From positions 12,165,091 through 12,229,090 of the forward strand of contig JAMKCF010000002.1 in assembly GCA_023634235.1 (NCBI GenBank): a stretch of DNA of 64,000 bases, given 5' to 3'. This DNA is from Pisaster brevispinus. Taxonomy: Eukaryota > Echinodermata > Asteroidea > Forcipulatida > Asteriidae. Positions 38,321 to 50,055 of the stretch are shown here, piece by piece; position 1 is the stretch's first letter; every line of letters starts with the position of its first letter. The notes under the pieces were generated by a model, which saw only the letters and a list, made by a program, of their open reading frames with translations, made no database searches and had not been told where the DNA came from. Position numbers and translations under genes: made by a program.

Positions 38321-38499
38321 CGCGACACCCCTAAGTTTCGTTTTAACAACAGAATAATACTTTGTATTAGGCCGAGTGGTTTAGCCTTGTCCAAGGCTCT
38401 TTGCAAGCACCCGCTTTGAATTCACCAGGTAGCACGGTACTGCAGTACTTGATATACAGTATACCGTGGGGTCGAAGCATGATTTTTCAACCTCGTACC

Positions 38500-39045
38500 A
38501 AAAAACGAAGCCGAAACATTCGCTCGTCCCCAGCGCCTTGCCTTAAAACCAAAGGCGCTGGGATGGGCAAACGTATCAAGCACGCTCATTAATACTTAAT
38601 GCTCAGTCCCATCATGCATCACACTCACACTGCAAGCACTGCACGCATGACGTACTTCCTGAACAAGAATCTGTGCAAGCTGATTAGCCCATCCCAGCGG
38701 TCCTGGATAGGCCGCTGGGGCCGAGCGAAGCCGAAACAGAGCCTTGTTCCCACTGTAAAAAGGTCAGATTGTGGGCGGAGTTGCTTTATGCTAATATTTC
38801 CCGAAGGCGTATGGTCATCATGTAATGTGTAGTGGCAAGGTGAATACTACATAAATAAAAAATGCCATTCATCATAACGAGAGTTTATGATTGGACGATC
38901 ATCCGCCCAGTACAGGAAGTGAATATTCAATATCCGATTCCAGCATACGTAATTAGCGCTGGAATCCCTGCGCAATGATACAGAAAAACATAAGCTGCCG
39001 TTTACAGTGGGAACAAAGCTCTGTTTCGGCTTCGTTTTTTTTTCA
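38500..39045. repeat. Inverted-repeat cluster
   Basis: GAAGCCGAAACAGAGCCTTG at about 38735 recurs in reverse complement at about 39014-39040 (AAAGCTCTGTTTCGGCTTC), with the adjoining TTCCCACTGTAAA also paired. A shorter palindrome (CAGCGCCTTG and CAAAGGCGCTG) lies near 38530-38562. No coding capacity. Confidence 0.55.
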
Positions 39046-39508
39046 AGGCTAACTGGTTTCCTACATTGGTTTCCAATAACAGCAATTACACATTATTAAG
39101 TATATTAAGTTTTATAATAAAAACAAGTACTGACATAAGTAATGTAATAATACAATTTTATGACTGGTAAATACAATCCGATTAAACTTTAAATTGTAAC
39201 TTTTGACTTTTAAATTTTAACTTTTTTAACTGTCCAATATTTAGAATCTGCAAATTAATATTGGGGCAACGCTTTCAACGTTTAATCCTAAAGACAGGTG
39301 ATTAAGATTTCAGCAATAAAATTGTCGGCAATCTTTCAATTAGTTCCACTTATTTAACTCATACCGTATTAACTAAAACATTATCATTGTTAAAATATCC
39401 CGAATATGTTTGAAAATTGTGTGTACTGATGTCAATATTTGAATCTCAATGTTGATATTAACATCGTTTTATTTGAAAAGTAAACATTATAATTCTTCCC
39501 CAGGCTTT

Positions 39509-39918
39509 CTAAAGGGAAATATACGTTTGGTAATCACTCTTAAAATGAATAGCAATAAAAAAAAAACCTTATGGTTGGAAGTTCAGCAGCTTTCAATAGT
39601 ATAAAGCATTTTGAGAATCATTTCACTTCGAAGTAATGTGGTTAAGCGGAAAAGATATCAGATTGTATCCCACCCCAAAAAAAAAAAAATTTGAATCTGA
39701 GAAACATTACTGTCAGTAACGTTTCTCAGATTGTGTATTTCAGTTACGGATTATTCTTCCTACGAGGACATAACCGCACCGGATTTTCGGCGATATCTCA
39801 AAAAAGCAACCACCTTTTGAAATGAAATTGTTATTGTATATATATCTACATTTATATAGGATTAAGACAATCAAACGGTTCCAAAAACCAAAGGTCCCAA
39901 AAACCAAAGGTCCCTTTA
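39509..39918. mobile_element. MITE-like element with central hairpin (copy 2, reversed)
   Basis: Reverse-complement relative of 2709-3101. It has the same TCTGAGAAACATTACTGTCA / GTAACGTTTCTCAGA hairpin at about 39697-39732, the same ATTTTCGGCGATATCTC and GGTTCCAAAAACCAAAGGTC flanks, and ends CCCTTTAA. Confidence 0.7.
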
Positions 39919-40101
39919 ACAAGAGTTCAAAGGTTACAAAGATCTAGGGTTTATTAGTACTGATGACGTTGTCCCCGATACCGCAATACAGTATACTGGA
40001 GAAGAAATAATCTGTATCAAACAAACATGGATCAAAGGCTAGTTTACTGTAAGGGTAATTTTGTACTGAAAATACCGTTCTTAGCTTCGGTTGAGGATGC
40101 C

Positions 40102-42855
40102 CTACTCACACAAGCGTGGCCATGGATTGACATTTCTGAGGAGGTTGGTCCGGAGGGCTCTTTTGGCAGCTGCGGTTATTACCTGTATGGTTAGAATTGA
40201 GAACACGGCGTGAGTATACAGCAGAATCTGCGGTGAATTGTGATGACTCTCACAGCGCAGGCAGAATTTGGGAAACCACTGTCTCCCGTGGGACCTGGGC
40301 TCGATTTCACAAAGAGTCAAGATTGATCTCAAGTGCAGATCAGCCTTAATTGCTAAGCAAAGTATGATGTCACAATCCAAATTACTATGGTGATACTGAC
40401 AACTCATCTTAAGATGAATCTTAGCGCTTTGTGAAATCGACCCCTGGCCCGTTTCGGGGCCAGATGACCCGGAATCTGTGTCGGAATGACCTAGAAATGG
40501 TTTTTAAAATTAATGCAGAGTCTGGGTTAAAACCATCCTCTTTTTTGAACCACTTTCCAACTGAGGTGAGTCTGAACCAAAAATGGGTCAGGTTCCCATA
40601 GACCCGGAATCTGGGGTCATTACTGACCCGGGAGTTTTAAAGGTGTGCCTGCCCACTAAAAACCCTCCCGTATTGCACAACGTGCTGTACTGTGTAGACC
40701 TCTTGCTTACCTCGATATTATTACTCCACCGGTACCTGTAGCAAACGTTGAACGTGGGGTTGGCCGGGTCCAAAACGATTGGTCTGGCGAGAAAAGAAGA
40801 AAAAAACCAAAAACAATCATGTATTTGTGAAGAGCACAATAATTATGGTATTCGACTGTTATTAGATTTGTAAGTCTCCTGTGTTACTGTTTCCTTCTTT
40901 CAGATGTCAGTGGGATCAAAGTGGGAACCCACGCTTCACCCTCAAATATTCGAGTTCCCGGACTTACAAGGCCCAATTGCGTGGCACTGCTCACAGATTT
41001 TTGTGCTGTACACAAGACTGTCAGGTAGACCACATAATTAGTTATATGGGTAAAGCGCAGAATTTCGCGGTTAGGCCCAATTTAAGCGTAATTTTTGTAC
41101 TTAAGCATAAGCGTATTTCACAGGTTAGCAAGAAAATTAGGCAGCCATCTTGCGCGTTCGCCATGGAATATTAACTACCGTATTCTTGTTCATCCTGTAA
41201 GCACGGGAAGGTTAGCGTGCATTTTCGTTAACAGCGCTATGAAAGGGAAATCGCACAGTGAGCACGAAATTGGCCGTTAAGCAGCTCTATGAAATTGGGC
41301 CCTGCAGTCCTGCACGCTCCAAGTCTTCCGCGTCCTAGACCGTACAAGGCGCGCAATTATTTGAACATTTAGGGGGGAGCCTATGATGTGTAACTAAAAC
41401 ACAGCCGTGCCATTATCGAGGTGAACAAGCATTAAAACAAACAACTAAGAATATCAATGGTGCGCAAATTACTTCTTAAGTTTTATAGTTGTGGATAAAG
41501 AAGGAATGCACCATACAGTGGTATAGAATGCCGTAGAGACAGTAACACCATATTTACTCGGCCGTGGAAAATTGGCAACCAGTTTTAGACAATCTCTGAG
41601 ATGGTAAAGAGTTCTTATTTCGTTTTATTAAATGTTTTCGGGGTTTGTGTGTTTACTGGAAAAAAAAATTCCTTTGCAACAGCTGCAGTTGCTTGCGCCG
41701 ATTACTTGTATGATGTTTGTGGTGACAATAAGTTAAAAGTTTTCGTCCCATAACGTAGAGTCTTATTCTCACGCAGAACGATTTACCTTTTCCCGGTTTA
41801 CCTTTTCATTTCGTCTTTCCTGATAATATCTTCTTTGATATGATCATCACTGTGCATGTACTTCCAAGAGGCACACAGCTGCTCCAGATTTGTCAAAACT
41901 TCCAAGACGCTCCTCAGACCCCGGGCTTTATCCAGTCGACGTTCGGGCTTCCCAGCCTTCTCCCACAGATAGATGGTGATCAACTCCAGAGGGTAGGACT
42001 TCTGGAGATACTTAGGGAGGAACTGGTGAGCCCAATACTTCACTAGGCGTATCAACTCCTTCACGTTACCGGGTTGTTCCTTAACAAACTTCACCTGACG
42101 CTGGACTAGTGAAGGCGAATAATACTGCCTTATTCCATCCCCTTTGTCTAGCATATACCGTGACATTGCTTCATAAGCTAAAAGTAAAGTTAAACAAAAT
42201 AAACAAAGATACTCATTTGACGGCCGATTTCTGTAGATGAGAGTATTAAATCAAACTGTAGATAGTCCCACAAGTAAAATAAATGAATTAAAAAATATTT
42301 TGACCCAATGATTTTAAGTTTTTCGTGATACTGTCGGATGCAGGGATTATATGAACTTTGAACTGTGTTTTCATTTTACTTACACGAATGAGATTTAATA
42401 TTGTCAGTTGTGGGAAGAAGATCGACGTCAATCCATCGACTGCCGACATTGATCTCGAACTTCACTACGTATTCATCGTGTATTATCTCTTTGACGTCCG
42501 GGTGAAGTTCCAAAGTTGAGGCTATATTGAAATTTATTCTTTCAATAGTTTCCTTATATGCATTTTCCCCAATTTCTGCTATGGGTTTTAGATATGGCTC
42601 GTTGACGAATGCAACCAGATCCACGTCCGAGAGATCTTTTACCATAGTGCCCTTTCCGAGCGATCCACCCTAAGAATGACGGAACAGATCACATGAACGA
42701 TTACAAAAAACTCATTTCTTTCTTTTTTTAGATGCAGAAAACACATTGACAGATCTGTACGAAAAGGTAGACAGCTTCTACTATTTTGGATCTTAAATTT
42801 AAATACTCTGAAACAGCAGTTTGAAAAAAGTGCAACTTTAGTAGCGTTTTTTATT

Positions 42856-42886
<31 letters not shown>

Positions 42887-43178
42887 TTTTGTTTGCTGTG
42901 GACAAGCTCGGTTAATTCGTGGTACGAGCTACGATGTTTGTGACTTACCTTTACGACTTTATCAACATCAAACTCAAAAATATCAAGGGAGCAATTGCTG
43001 TGGATGTATCTGACCACTCTACTGATTGCTAATTGACACTCCCCTGCGAAGTCGTTCGTTCCAAGCTGTATGTTCTCGTTATACCAAGTCTCTAGTTTAC
43101 ACGGAGTCAAACACCAGGGTTCTTCTATCCCCACGTTGGACCGTGCACCTCCCTGCGTTGCCTTGGTGCTCCCGTCCT
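40102..43178 (-). CDS. OAS-C: 2'-5'-oligoadenylate synthase, start codon not located
   Basis: Minus-strand exons: 42949-43178, 42384-42669, 41802-42177, 40711-40783 and 40102-40182. All phases agree and the family's exon sizes are kept (286, 376, 73, 81 nt). Motifs: GGSLGKGTMVKDLSDVDLVA with both metal Asp, WIDVDLLPTT with the third Asp, FVKEQPGNVKELIRLVKYW, PIVLDPANPTFNV, and the last exon AAAKRALRTNLLRNVNPWP with a TAG stop. Exon 1 reads IEEPWCLTPCKLETWYNE, but unlike A and B it has no in-frame ATG between its acceptor at 43179 and this motif: the Met of the NKMG segment is replaced in DGSTKATQ. The start must therefore lie in an upstream exon I could not find. A MITE sits in intron 4 (40298-40445). 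OAS-C is likely catalytic if transcribed. Confidence 0.82.
40298..40445. mobile_element. Short MITE in OAS-C intron 4
   Basis: GGCTCGATTTCACAAAGAG at the left and CGCTTTGTGAAATCGACCCC at the right are inverted terminal repeats around about 110 bp of AT-rich DNA with no ORF. Confidence 0.75.
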
Positions 43179-43653
43179 CTGTTGAAGAGATAGCATTGAT
43201 TTAGAAAGGGCAGTTTTAACCTATCAAATCCCAGCATGCCACCTGCATTGATTTTGTTTTGTTTCTCCATCGAGTAGCACAGTTAGTTCAAATTGAGAAA
43301 AACATGAGACTCAAAATTATTGTACTGCTAATGATTAAACTAATTCAAGTTCTCCCGGAAGTCGTGATCTATAATTAGTGTTGGGCCAAAATGAACATTG
43401 CTCCCAAGCGCAATTCATATAAACGTTGCAAGTCTCGCGCGTTTTTGAACGCCCAAGCGCGCGATTTGGTTTCTTTCACACATTTGTACAGCCCACGGGA
43501 AACTCTGCATGGTCTATGCCAACGTTCATGCCCACAACCATCATCCATGCCACGACGCACATTCGTTTTCCTGTAGTATCTGCTGCCTTTTGTTTTAAAA
43601 AAGTTATAAAATTATACAAGGCACCGGGGAAATGGCCCGGATGTTGAGCTATA

Positions 43654-43664
43654 GGGAATTTCCC
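43654..43664. promoter_or_regulatory. kappaB-like palindrome 0.5 kb upstream of OAS-C
   Basis: GGGAATTTCCC lies inside the third copy of the repeat (43615-43690; shared words CCCGGATG, GAGCTA, GATGATAAATTACC). It lies between OAS-C exon 1 and the 3' end of OAS-D. Function is inferred. Confidence 0.35.
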
Positions 43665-43967
43665 CGATGATAAATTACCACCTCTCACATGACCCTGACA
43701 CCAGCAGCAATGGTTACAGCTCCAATACTGGGGTTATGTTGAACAATACGTGCTTAAAGATGTAATGAACATTAAACTAATTGTGCACCAACAAATAGAG
43801 TCAGAATGGTTTGAAGGGTTGCATGGTGGATGGTGGAGGTACCAGTAACTAACCATGTTAGTTCTTAGAATAACCTCCAGTGGAGGTGTATAATTATTAT
43901 AAGTCTAACCGGAGAATATCCAGAGTCAATTTAACTATTTTATAAGGAAAAAACAGTGGTTTCAAAT

Positions 43968-46900
43968 TTAATGACAAAAGCAATGTTTCTTGGGGTTGCC
44001 CTCACCTTTCCACCCTCGACAGACCTTGACTTTCATCAGGAGTTTAGTCTGGAGGGTCTGCCCAGCGGCTGAGGCAATTTCGCTCCCGTTGGTCCCTTGC
44101 TGGTACAGCTGACAGACATTGTTCGTCGGGTTGGCTGGGTCTAACACAATAGGACTGAAAATAACACAGAAACAACCGTAGAAGCCTTGAACTGAAATAA
44201 CTTCCGGTGGAACTAAAACATCACGCTAAACCTATTCAGACCAAAGAAGACATTAACTGACAAAACACAACTATTAATGTCACTAATGCCATGTCCGAAA
44301 TTATGGCTATGGCTGTGGCTAAAACCGGCCACAGCCGTAGCCGAAGCCAGTTCGTGCGAACACGGCTTAACCATTGCATGAATTGATCTCATCCACCTCC
44401 ATCTTTAAGGTTAATCAAAAGACCATGCAGAGGTCTCGCGCATCTTTGAACAATTTGAAGATTGTTTGGGCTCTTTCCCATCATGAACAGCGCTTTAATT
44501 CGTGAGTAGTAAACAGAATCGCACACTCTTGTTCGTAAGTCTGAGATGTGCACGGTCTTTGGAGATGTGCAGCTATCATAACATACTCTCCCACGGCCCT
44601 ATCGGTGGTTTTCCCGGCATTTAAGTTTAGAGCGCACGTATTATCCTTATTAGCGGAAACAGATGAAAAGTACTCAATGGATGTTAAGTTAAACGTTACT
44701 TCACTTACTTTCGCATACCGAGCTGTCTAACTGCTGTTTGTGCCAGTGTAGCGTCATACAGATTGGATCCAGGCCAGCTAGTAACACGCAGTGCCGTCAA
44801 CCTGGTCAAGACCTGAAGAACGTTCTTCAACCCCTGGGCTTTGCTGAAACGAACGGGCTTCCCAGCTTCCTCCCACAGGTGAATGGTGATCAGCTCCAAT
44901 CCGTAGGAATTCTTCGGGTACCCGGGGAGGTAGTCACTTGCCCAGTACTTTACGAGGCGGACAAGCTCCTTCACGTACCCGGGCTGGTCACGGACGAAGT
45001 TGAGCTGATGTTCGGCAAGTGAAGCGAAGTAGAACTCCCTGTCCTTGTTGTCGTGAAGCTGCAGCATGGCACGGAACATGTCTGAATGAGCTGGTAGAGG
45101 TGGGGGAGGAAAGTATGCTGTTAAAATACTGAAACATTCAATAATTAACTGACTTATTTTGTAACATTATTGGGCCCTCTCCATCCGCAAAGATAGAAGG
45201 CGCAAAGTATCACTTAAAATTCCCAAATTTAAAACTACAATATTTTTTCAATGAAATCTAAACAAAATATACATACAATTTAACTACTGGCACAATGCAG
45301 CATCAAATGACACAAACTGTACCTCAAAATCACCAGTCACCCGATCTCCTCACCCCTTATGGACTAATTTAATGATTATAAATTGTAGGCTCAAAATCTT
45401 TCTTGGCAAATGAATCACAGTGTTACACTGCAAAGACCGGTGTGTTAAAATTGACACCATGGAGTTATATTATCTTATGCTATCTTCTCGTAGAGGTGAG
45501 TACTACCCGAGTATCGTTTTGATGGTAAGATAAGATAAGATACAAACTTTATTATACCACACTGGTGAAATTAAAATTGACATTGATTCAAACAGTACAG
45601 ACAAAAACAAAGTTTAGAACAAAACACTGACAGACAGTTTAAACCGATGAAAGAAAGAATGAATATCAATAAGCATACAAATAATATGTTGAAGGTGGGA
45701 CTAAAAAGATCGTACTCGGCCTTGCACTGGACTAGCAAATACTCCCCTTCGATGGCTCAAGTACTGTACCGTACTTTTCGTGTACTAGTCGGCCACTTTA
45801 AGACTCGGCAGTACTTGATACTTGACTGAAAAGTACTTGACAACAACACTGATGATTTGGCGTTAATCGCTACTAACCTCGACCGTGGCCCTCACAGTTG
45901 TCCGAAGTGGGAAGAAAATTGACCTTCAGACGTCTACCGCTTACTTCGATGTTGAAGTGAACCGAGATTTCATCGCTGTTTACATCAGACACAAACGACG
46001 GGCTCGCCAATGCTGAGCGAAGATACCGGATGACGACGGCCAGCCTCCGCCTGTATTCGTTCGGTCCGAGTCTGACGATGGGGGCCAGGTCTGGTGGATT
46101 GATGAAGGCGATCAGGTCGACATCAGAAATGTCCTTCACCATAGTACCTTTACCAAGAGATCCACCCTGCAGAAATAAATAAATATTGCTGATATTTACA
46201 TAGTGTCACACTGCCGGGTTCCCCCTAAGTCCCAAATATAATTTTGAGAATAATTATTTGTTCCCTCCCTTGACACCACAAACTTACAAATGAACGCCGG
46301 TTTCTTAGCGAATGCTCTTTTACGCTTACTAGGTTATTTACGTAAACGTCCTATTTATACACTCAACAAATTTAACAAAGAAAGTACTAGATCAAATAAC
46401 GAAATTAAGGTTGCAATGATTCACTGGATCAGCTTTCAATCGGATGGCGTCCTGAGCCAATTGTTACAATCCGGGCTGAGGTGTACTTCCCCCAATGCCC
46501 ATCGGTTATCGGATCCCCCATAGACCATGGGAGTCTTTCCCCTTCAGCTGGGTGTTGTGGTGTGTCGCTGCCAAGCATCCACCTCAAGGCCACTTTACCA
46601 CAGCCTCTAGCTCCAATAACGGGAGCCAGTTTCGGCGAGATTTCGCTACTCAAAAACTGGCTCCCCTTAACACTGCAAATAGTGGGTTTTGCCAGAACTT
46701 TAGAATGTTGGTCATCCACTGACGCGTCCATTGCACCCCAAAATTAGCCCCAATGCTGTTTCAGTTTCAGCTATCGCTGACGGCTCTCTACGACGAGCTC
46801 TTATGCAAATCACTTCATTTACCATGCAAGAATTTACTTACAAGAGAAATGTCACTAAAAACTTCCTTATGGTTAGTCTTGAAATCAAGTCGGTAATTGT

Positions 46901-49501
46901 TGTGCAGTCTAGTTGCGGGGACGGTACACACATCCTCGATCCCAATATGTGTGTGTGTCAGTCGCAATTACCGTCTTGAATAACTTGTACCCAGCTTTGT
47001 ACACATGCTTTTGGACCTGCTACCAAAATTGGACGGAGCAGTTTGATTGGTTAAGAATCGTGAAGACATGAATACTCATCATAGTACATCTTGCAGGGTA
47101 TGGCAAGTCACATGAAGCAAAATGAGCTACCAGGCAAACACTTCATTCTTTGGTGGGGGTTTATTATCGAAAGTAGCATTTTATGATATTGCATTGGTCA
47201 AATTTATCTTAAAAGAAAGTTAAGAAATTTTTATAAAGTTTAAAATATGATGCTTTTTACAATGATGTTGGCAAATAAACTGTCATTCAAAAAAAAAAAA
47301 AGCCAACAGAAAAGATACATTCCCATGTTTATAATGAACTCTTCAAATTTTGTCAGACGAGCTACCATTAGCCCTCTCTATGGCAACTTTTGCATATGCA
47401 ATGTATAAATTACCATATTATATGAATATTCGGCTGGGAACAAGCTACTCAAGTCGTTAGAGCTGACGGAACTTGCCAATGCGCTACATACGACCGTTGC
47501 ATGAATGTATAATCGCACTGTGACTGTTGCATGAACGGCAGGATGTGTGTAGGCAGCGCTGGCAGACAAACAGACACTGACTAACGACTTGTCATCAAGT
47601 CTACCTTATGGTATATTGCGTTTTTGCTACGTTTCGTTTATATTAACATAAATTACAGAGCCCTCTTGTGACACAAAGTATTCACGCTCAACACATTTCT
47701 CGGGAAATCGCCGGGTGAATTTGATCCTTGATGACATCATTCTGAGAAAAATGGGTGTCTACATTTTTGGTTCATAACTAACTTTTTCAGAGCGAAATTT
47801 GAATCATGACGTCACTGGATTTCAATTGCTAATGATCTTTACATTCCCAAGGAAAAATTGTCCGTCAGTCAAAACTGAGGTCAAATTCAATGCCGTTTTG
47901 ATTGAATATTATTGAAAGTCAGTTATGAACCAAAACATCCCCGTAAAACAAAGTAAAGACCCTTTTTTTTCTCAGGATGATTTCATCAGATGTTTTGGAT
48001 ATTGACAAATTTTTCACTCTGGAAGGGTTTGAATACAATGGCAATTTACACCATTTTTACGTGAGGTTAGAGTTTTTCATTTCTCTTCCTCTTTAACATA
48101 ACTTAAGATAGCAGGGTTCTGCCCACGGTGGTCGGTGCCGGAAAACCCGCCCGGCACTCATGATTCCCCGCCCACCACTGATGGAATTTTCTCTTTTTCC
48201 GCCCACCACAAATTTTCAAATTTTGTGAATTAACTTATTTGCCAAATTAAATTATTGCCAAATTATTAATTATTTAACTTAATATGTAGGTTTTTTAAAA
48301 GAAAATCTACCGGTAAATTCAAGATGTCCAGCTCGTTTTCTCTCGATAAAGTCCCTAGTCTTGGTATTTTACTAGCTGCGATCGTTCATTTCAGTATACG
48401 AACGTTAAAACACACATCACTTTGTTAGTCTGCCTCTCTCCTCCGTGTCCCTTAGTACAATACGTAGGCGAGTAGGGAAACACGCAACTCGATTTTCCAG
48501 GGGTTAGAAGACGTGCGGTGGAGTCTAATCGTGACCTCCTTCCTGTTATATATTGTACATAACTGTAACCTCGTACTCATAAACACATCGCTCTCGCTGC
48601 ACATTTTTCCCCAATGTGCGTCGTCGACCAATCGTTTATACGACCGATCGTTCGACCGATCGTTCAATCGAAAATATATTGCAAAAGAAGCGATTTTAAA
48701 CAAGCGATCCTTTATTCACGAATCCATGGAAATGGTTGTTGATGAAAACAGTATTATTAATGGCAGAAATTAGGGGATAAGATCGTTCAAAAACGCAAGT
48801 TTGCGAACTTCACTTCCGTTTTTTATTTTTTTATTTTTTAATTTTTTTTTTTAGCTTCGACAATAATTGTATGCTTCTTTGAGTGTTTAAATAAATAAGT
48901 ATCAATCATGAGATATTTCGTTGATAAAGTGTCCAGTGTACGACCAATTATTTTGCATCAAACTACTGGTAGGCTAGGCCTCATCTTTTATTTGTGAGTG
49001 ACCTTTGACCCTGCTTTTTGCTGCCTTTACCCCACTTCCGCCCGCCCATTTTTTCCGCCACTGAAAAAATCCTGGGCAGAACCCTGAGATAGGTTACCGA
49101 GCATTAGTTTTTCCACAATTAAAATCGCATAGCATGTGAAACAAACACTGGTGGTGGGGTTACAAACCCCAGGAATGTTAAGGGGTTTCATTTGCCCAGT
49201 AAACTGCTCAGTGGATGGTGTGAAAGGGTTTATGGAACCACAGGATTCCGTTCAAGTTGTTTGCCCGCTGATAAGAGTATGACTGTAACTATGAGGTACA
49301 CACCTTAACAATTCTGTCAACGTTGAAACGGAGACCGCCCGATGAACAGATCCTCTGCACCTTTCGGACAACCTCGTCGATTGCTGTCCGGCAGGCTTTG
49401 TCGAAATTCTCCGTCCCACGTTGGATATTCTCGTTATACCATGTCTCGAGACGGCTTTGATCCAGACACCAAGGCTCTGAGACTCTCCTAGACCCAGCCA
49501 T
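43968..49501 (-). CDS. OAS-D: OAS paralogue with a lost catalytic Asp (probable pseudoenzyme)
   Basis: Minus-strand exons: 49304-49501 (ATG 49499-49501; an in-frame ATG also lies at 49606), 45878-46166, 44709-45090 and 43968-44154, about 351 aa with every phase intact. Exon 1: SEPWCLDQSRLETWYNENIQ. Exon 2: GGSLGKGTMVKDISDVDLIA, so the DVD pair is kept, but the third site reads RRLKVNFLPTSDN where the paralogues have WIDVDLLPTTDN. The catalytic Asp is Asn (codon AAT). Exon 3: VRDQPGYVKELVRLVKYWA. The last exon runs from PIVLDPANPTNNV straight into EIASAAGQTLQTKLLMKV, then KVCRGWKGEG and a TAA stop, so exons 4 and 5 of the other paralogues are one exon here. It is the most diverged member and has no frame damage, which suggests a maintained non-catalytic role (compare vertebrate OASL). 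It is divergent from the + strand gene at 50056. Confidence 0.82.
46430..46745. other. Unexplained GC-richer island in OAS-D intron 1
   Basis: About 315 bp with clearly higher GC than its surroundings. It is open on both strands (minus: SQFLSSEISPKLAPVIGARG; plus: a Pro/Ser-rich frame). No splice-site-bounded exon or known domain was recognised. It could be a fragment of an older coding element. Confidence 0.3.
47700..48097. mobile_element. Diverged relative of the OAS intron-2 MITE
   Basis: Read in reverse complement it starts TTAAAGAGGAAG and follows the order of 29787-30237: CACGTTAAAATG-like, AACCCTTCCAG, GTCAATATCC, TGACGTCATG. Same family, older copy. Confidence 0.55.
48112..49086. mobile_element. 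Non-autonomous TIR element (hAT-like ends), about 975 bp
   Basis: It begins CAGGGTTCTGCCCA and ends TGGGCAGAACCCTG, perfect inverted repeats of 14 bp. Direct copies of AGATAG flank it (48106-48111 and 49087-49092). CCGCCCACC-type words repeat near both ends. CAGGG termini are typical of hAT elements, which usually make 8-bp duplications. Only 6 bp are seen here, so the superfamily is uncertain. No transposase. It sits in OAS-D intron 1. Confidence 0.7.
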
Positions 49502-49867
49502 CGCGAGTTGGTTGGTTGGTTTAGGGCTCCTTTCAAGTTGAAATTCAGCTCTGGTCTGCTGAAATTTCCTGCAATGAGTTGGCTTTTCCCAACCCTGATT
49601 TCGCAACTGCGAGCGATTGTATCACGGGAACCCCCGTATTTCTGACGACGATGAGAAATCCATCACTATTAATAGACCAAAATGTGTGGCCGATTATCGT
49701 GCAGTTTCGTGACGCATATCAAGCATGAGCATTTTAATTATCTTGAATTGAAAAGAAAAATATGGTTAACAACGTACCATAAATCCACAATCGATCTTTT
49801 GGCCAGTTTTCTTGTAATGGGCACATTTAACTGCCATGTTTTCAAAGCATAGTGCGAGGCTGGGGGA

Positions 49868-49980
49868 AAGCATGACCTCATCAATGACCAATCAACGTTG
49901 GCTGTACGAGACTGCGCGGCAGCAGTTGCGGTGAGTAAACCAATAGCTGTAGAGCTGTTATGTTCACGAGGTCATGACCT
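49868..49980. promoter_or_regulatory. Divergent promoter region between OAS-D and the Cys-rich gene
   Basis: The two start codons are about 555 bp apart, head to head. The interval contains GACCAATCA near 49887, a CCAAT box at about 49941 and the perfect 12-bp palindrome AGGTCATGACCT at 49969-49980, an inverted repeat of the nuclear-receptor half site with no spacer. Binding is inferred from the motif only. Confidence 0.4.
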
Positions 49981-50055
49981 CTGCACACCTAACGATAGAG
50001 ACGCACAACAATTACATTACTGCATTATGGCTGCCCTTCCTTGTCTGCAGAAAAG

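Noticed and set aside
42880..43134. A start codon for OAS-C at 43134
   Set aside because: The codon there is GTG, not ATG, and the open frame runs on to an acceptor at 43179, so it is internal coding sequence.
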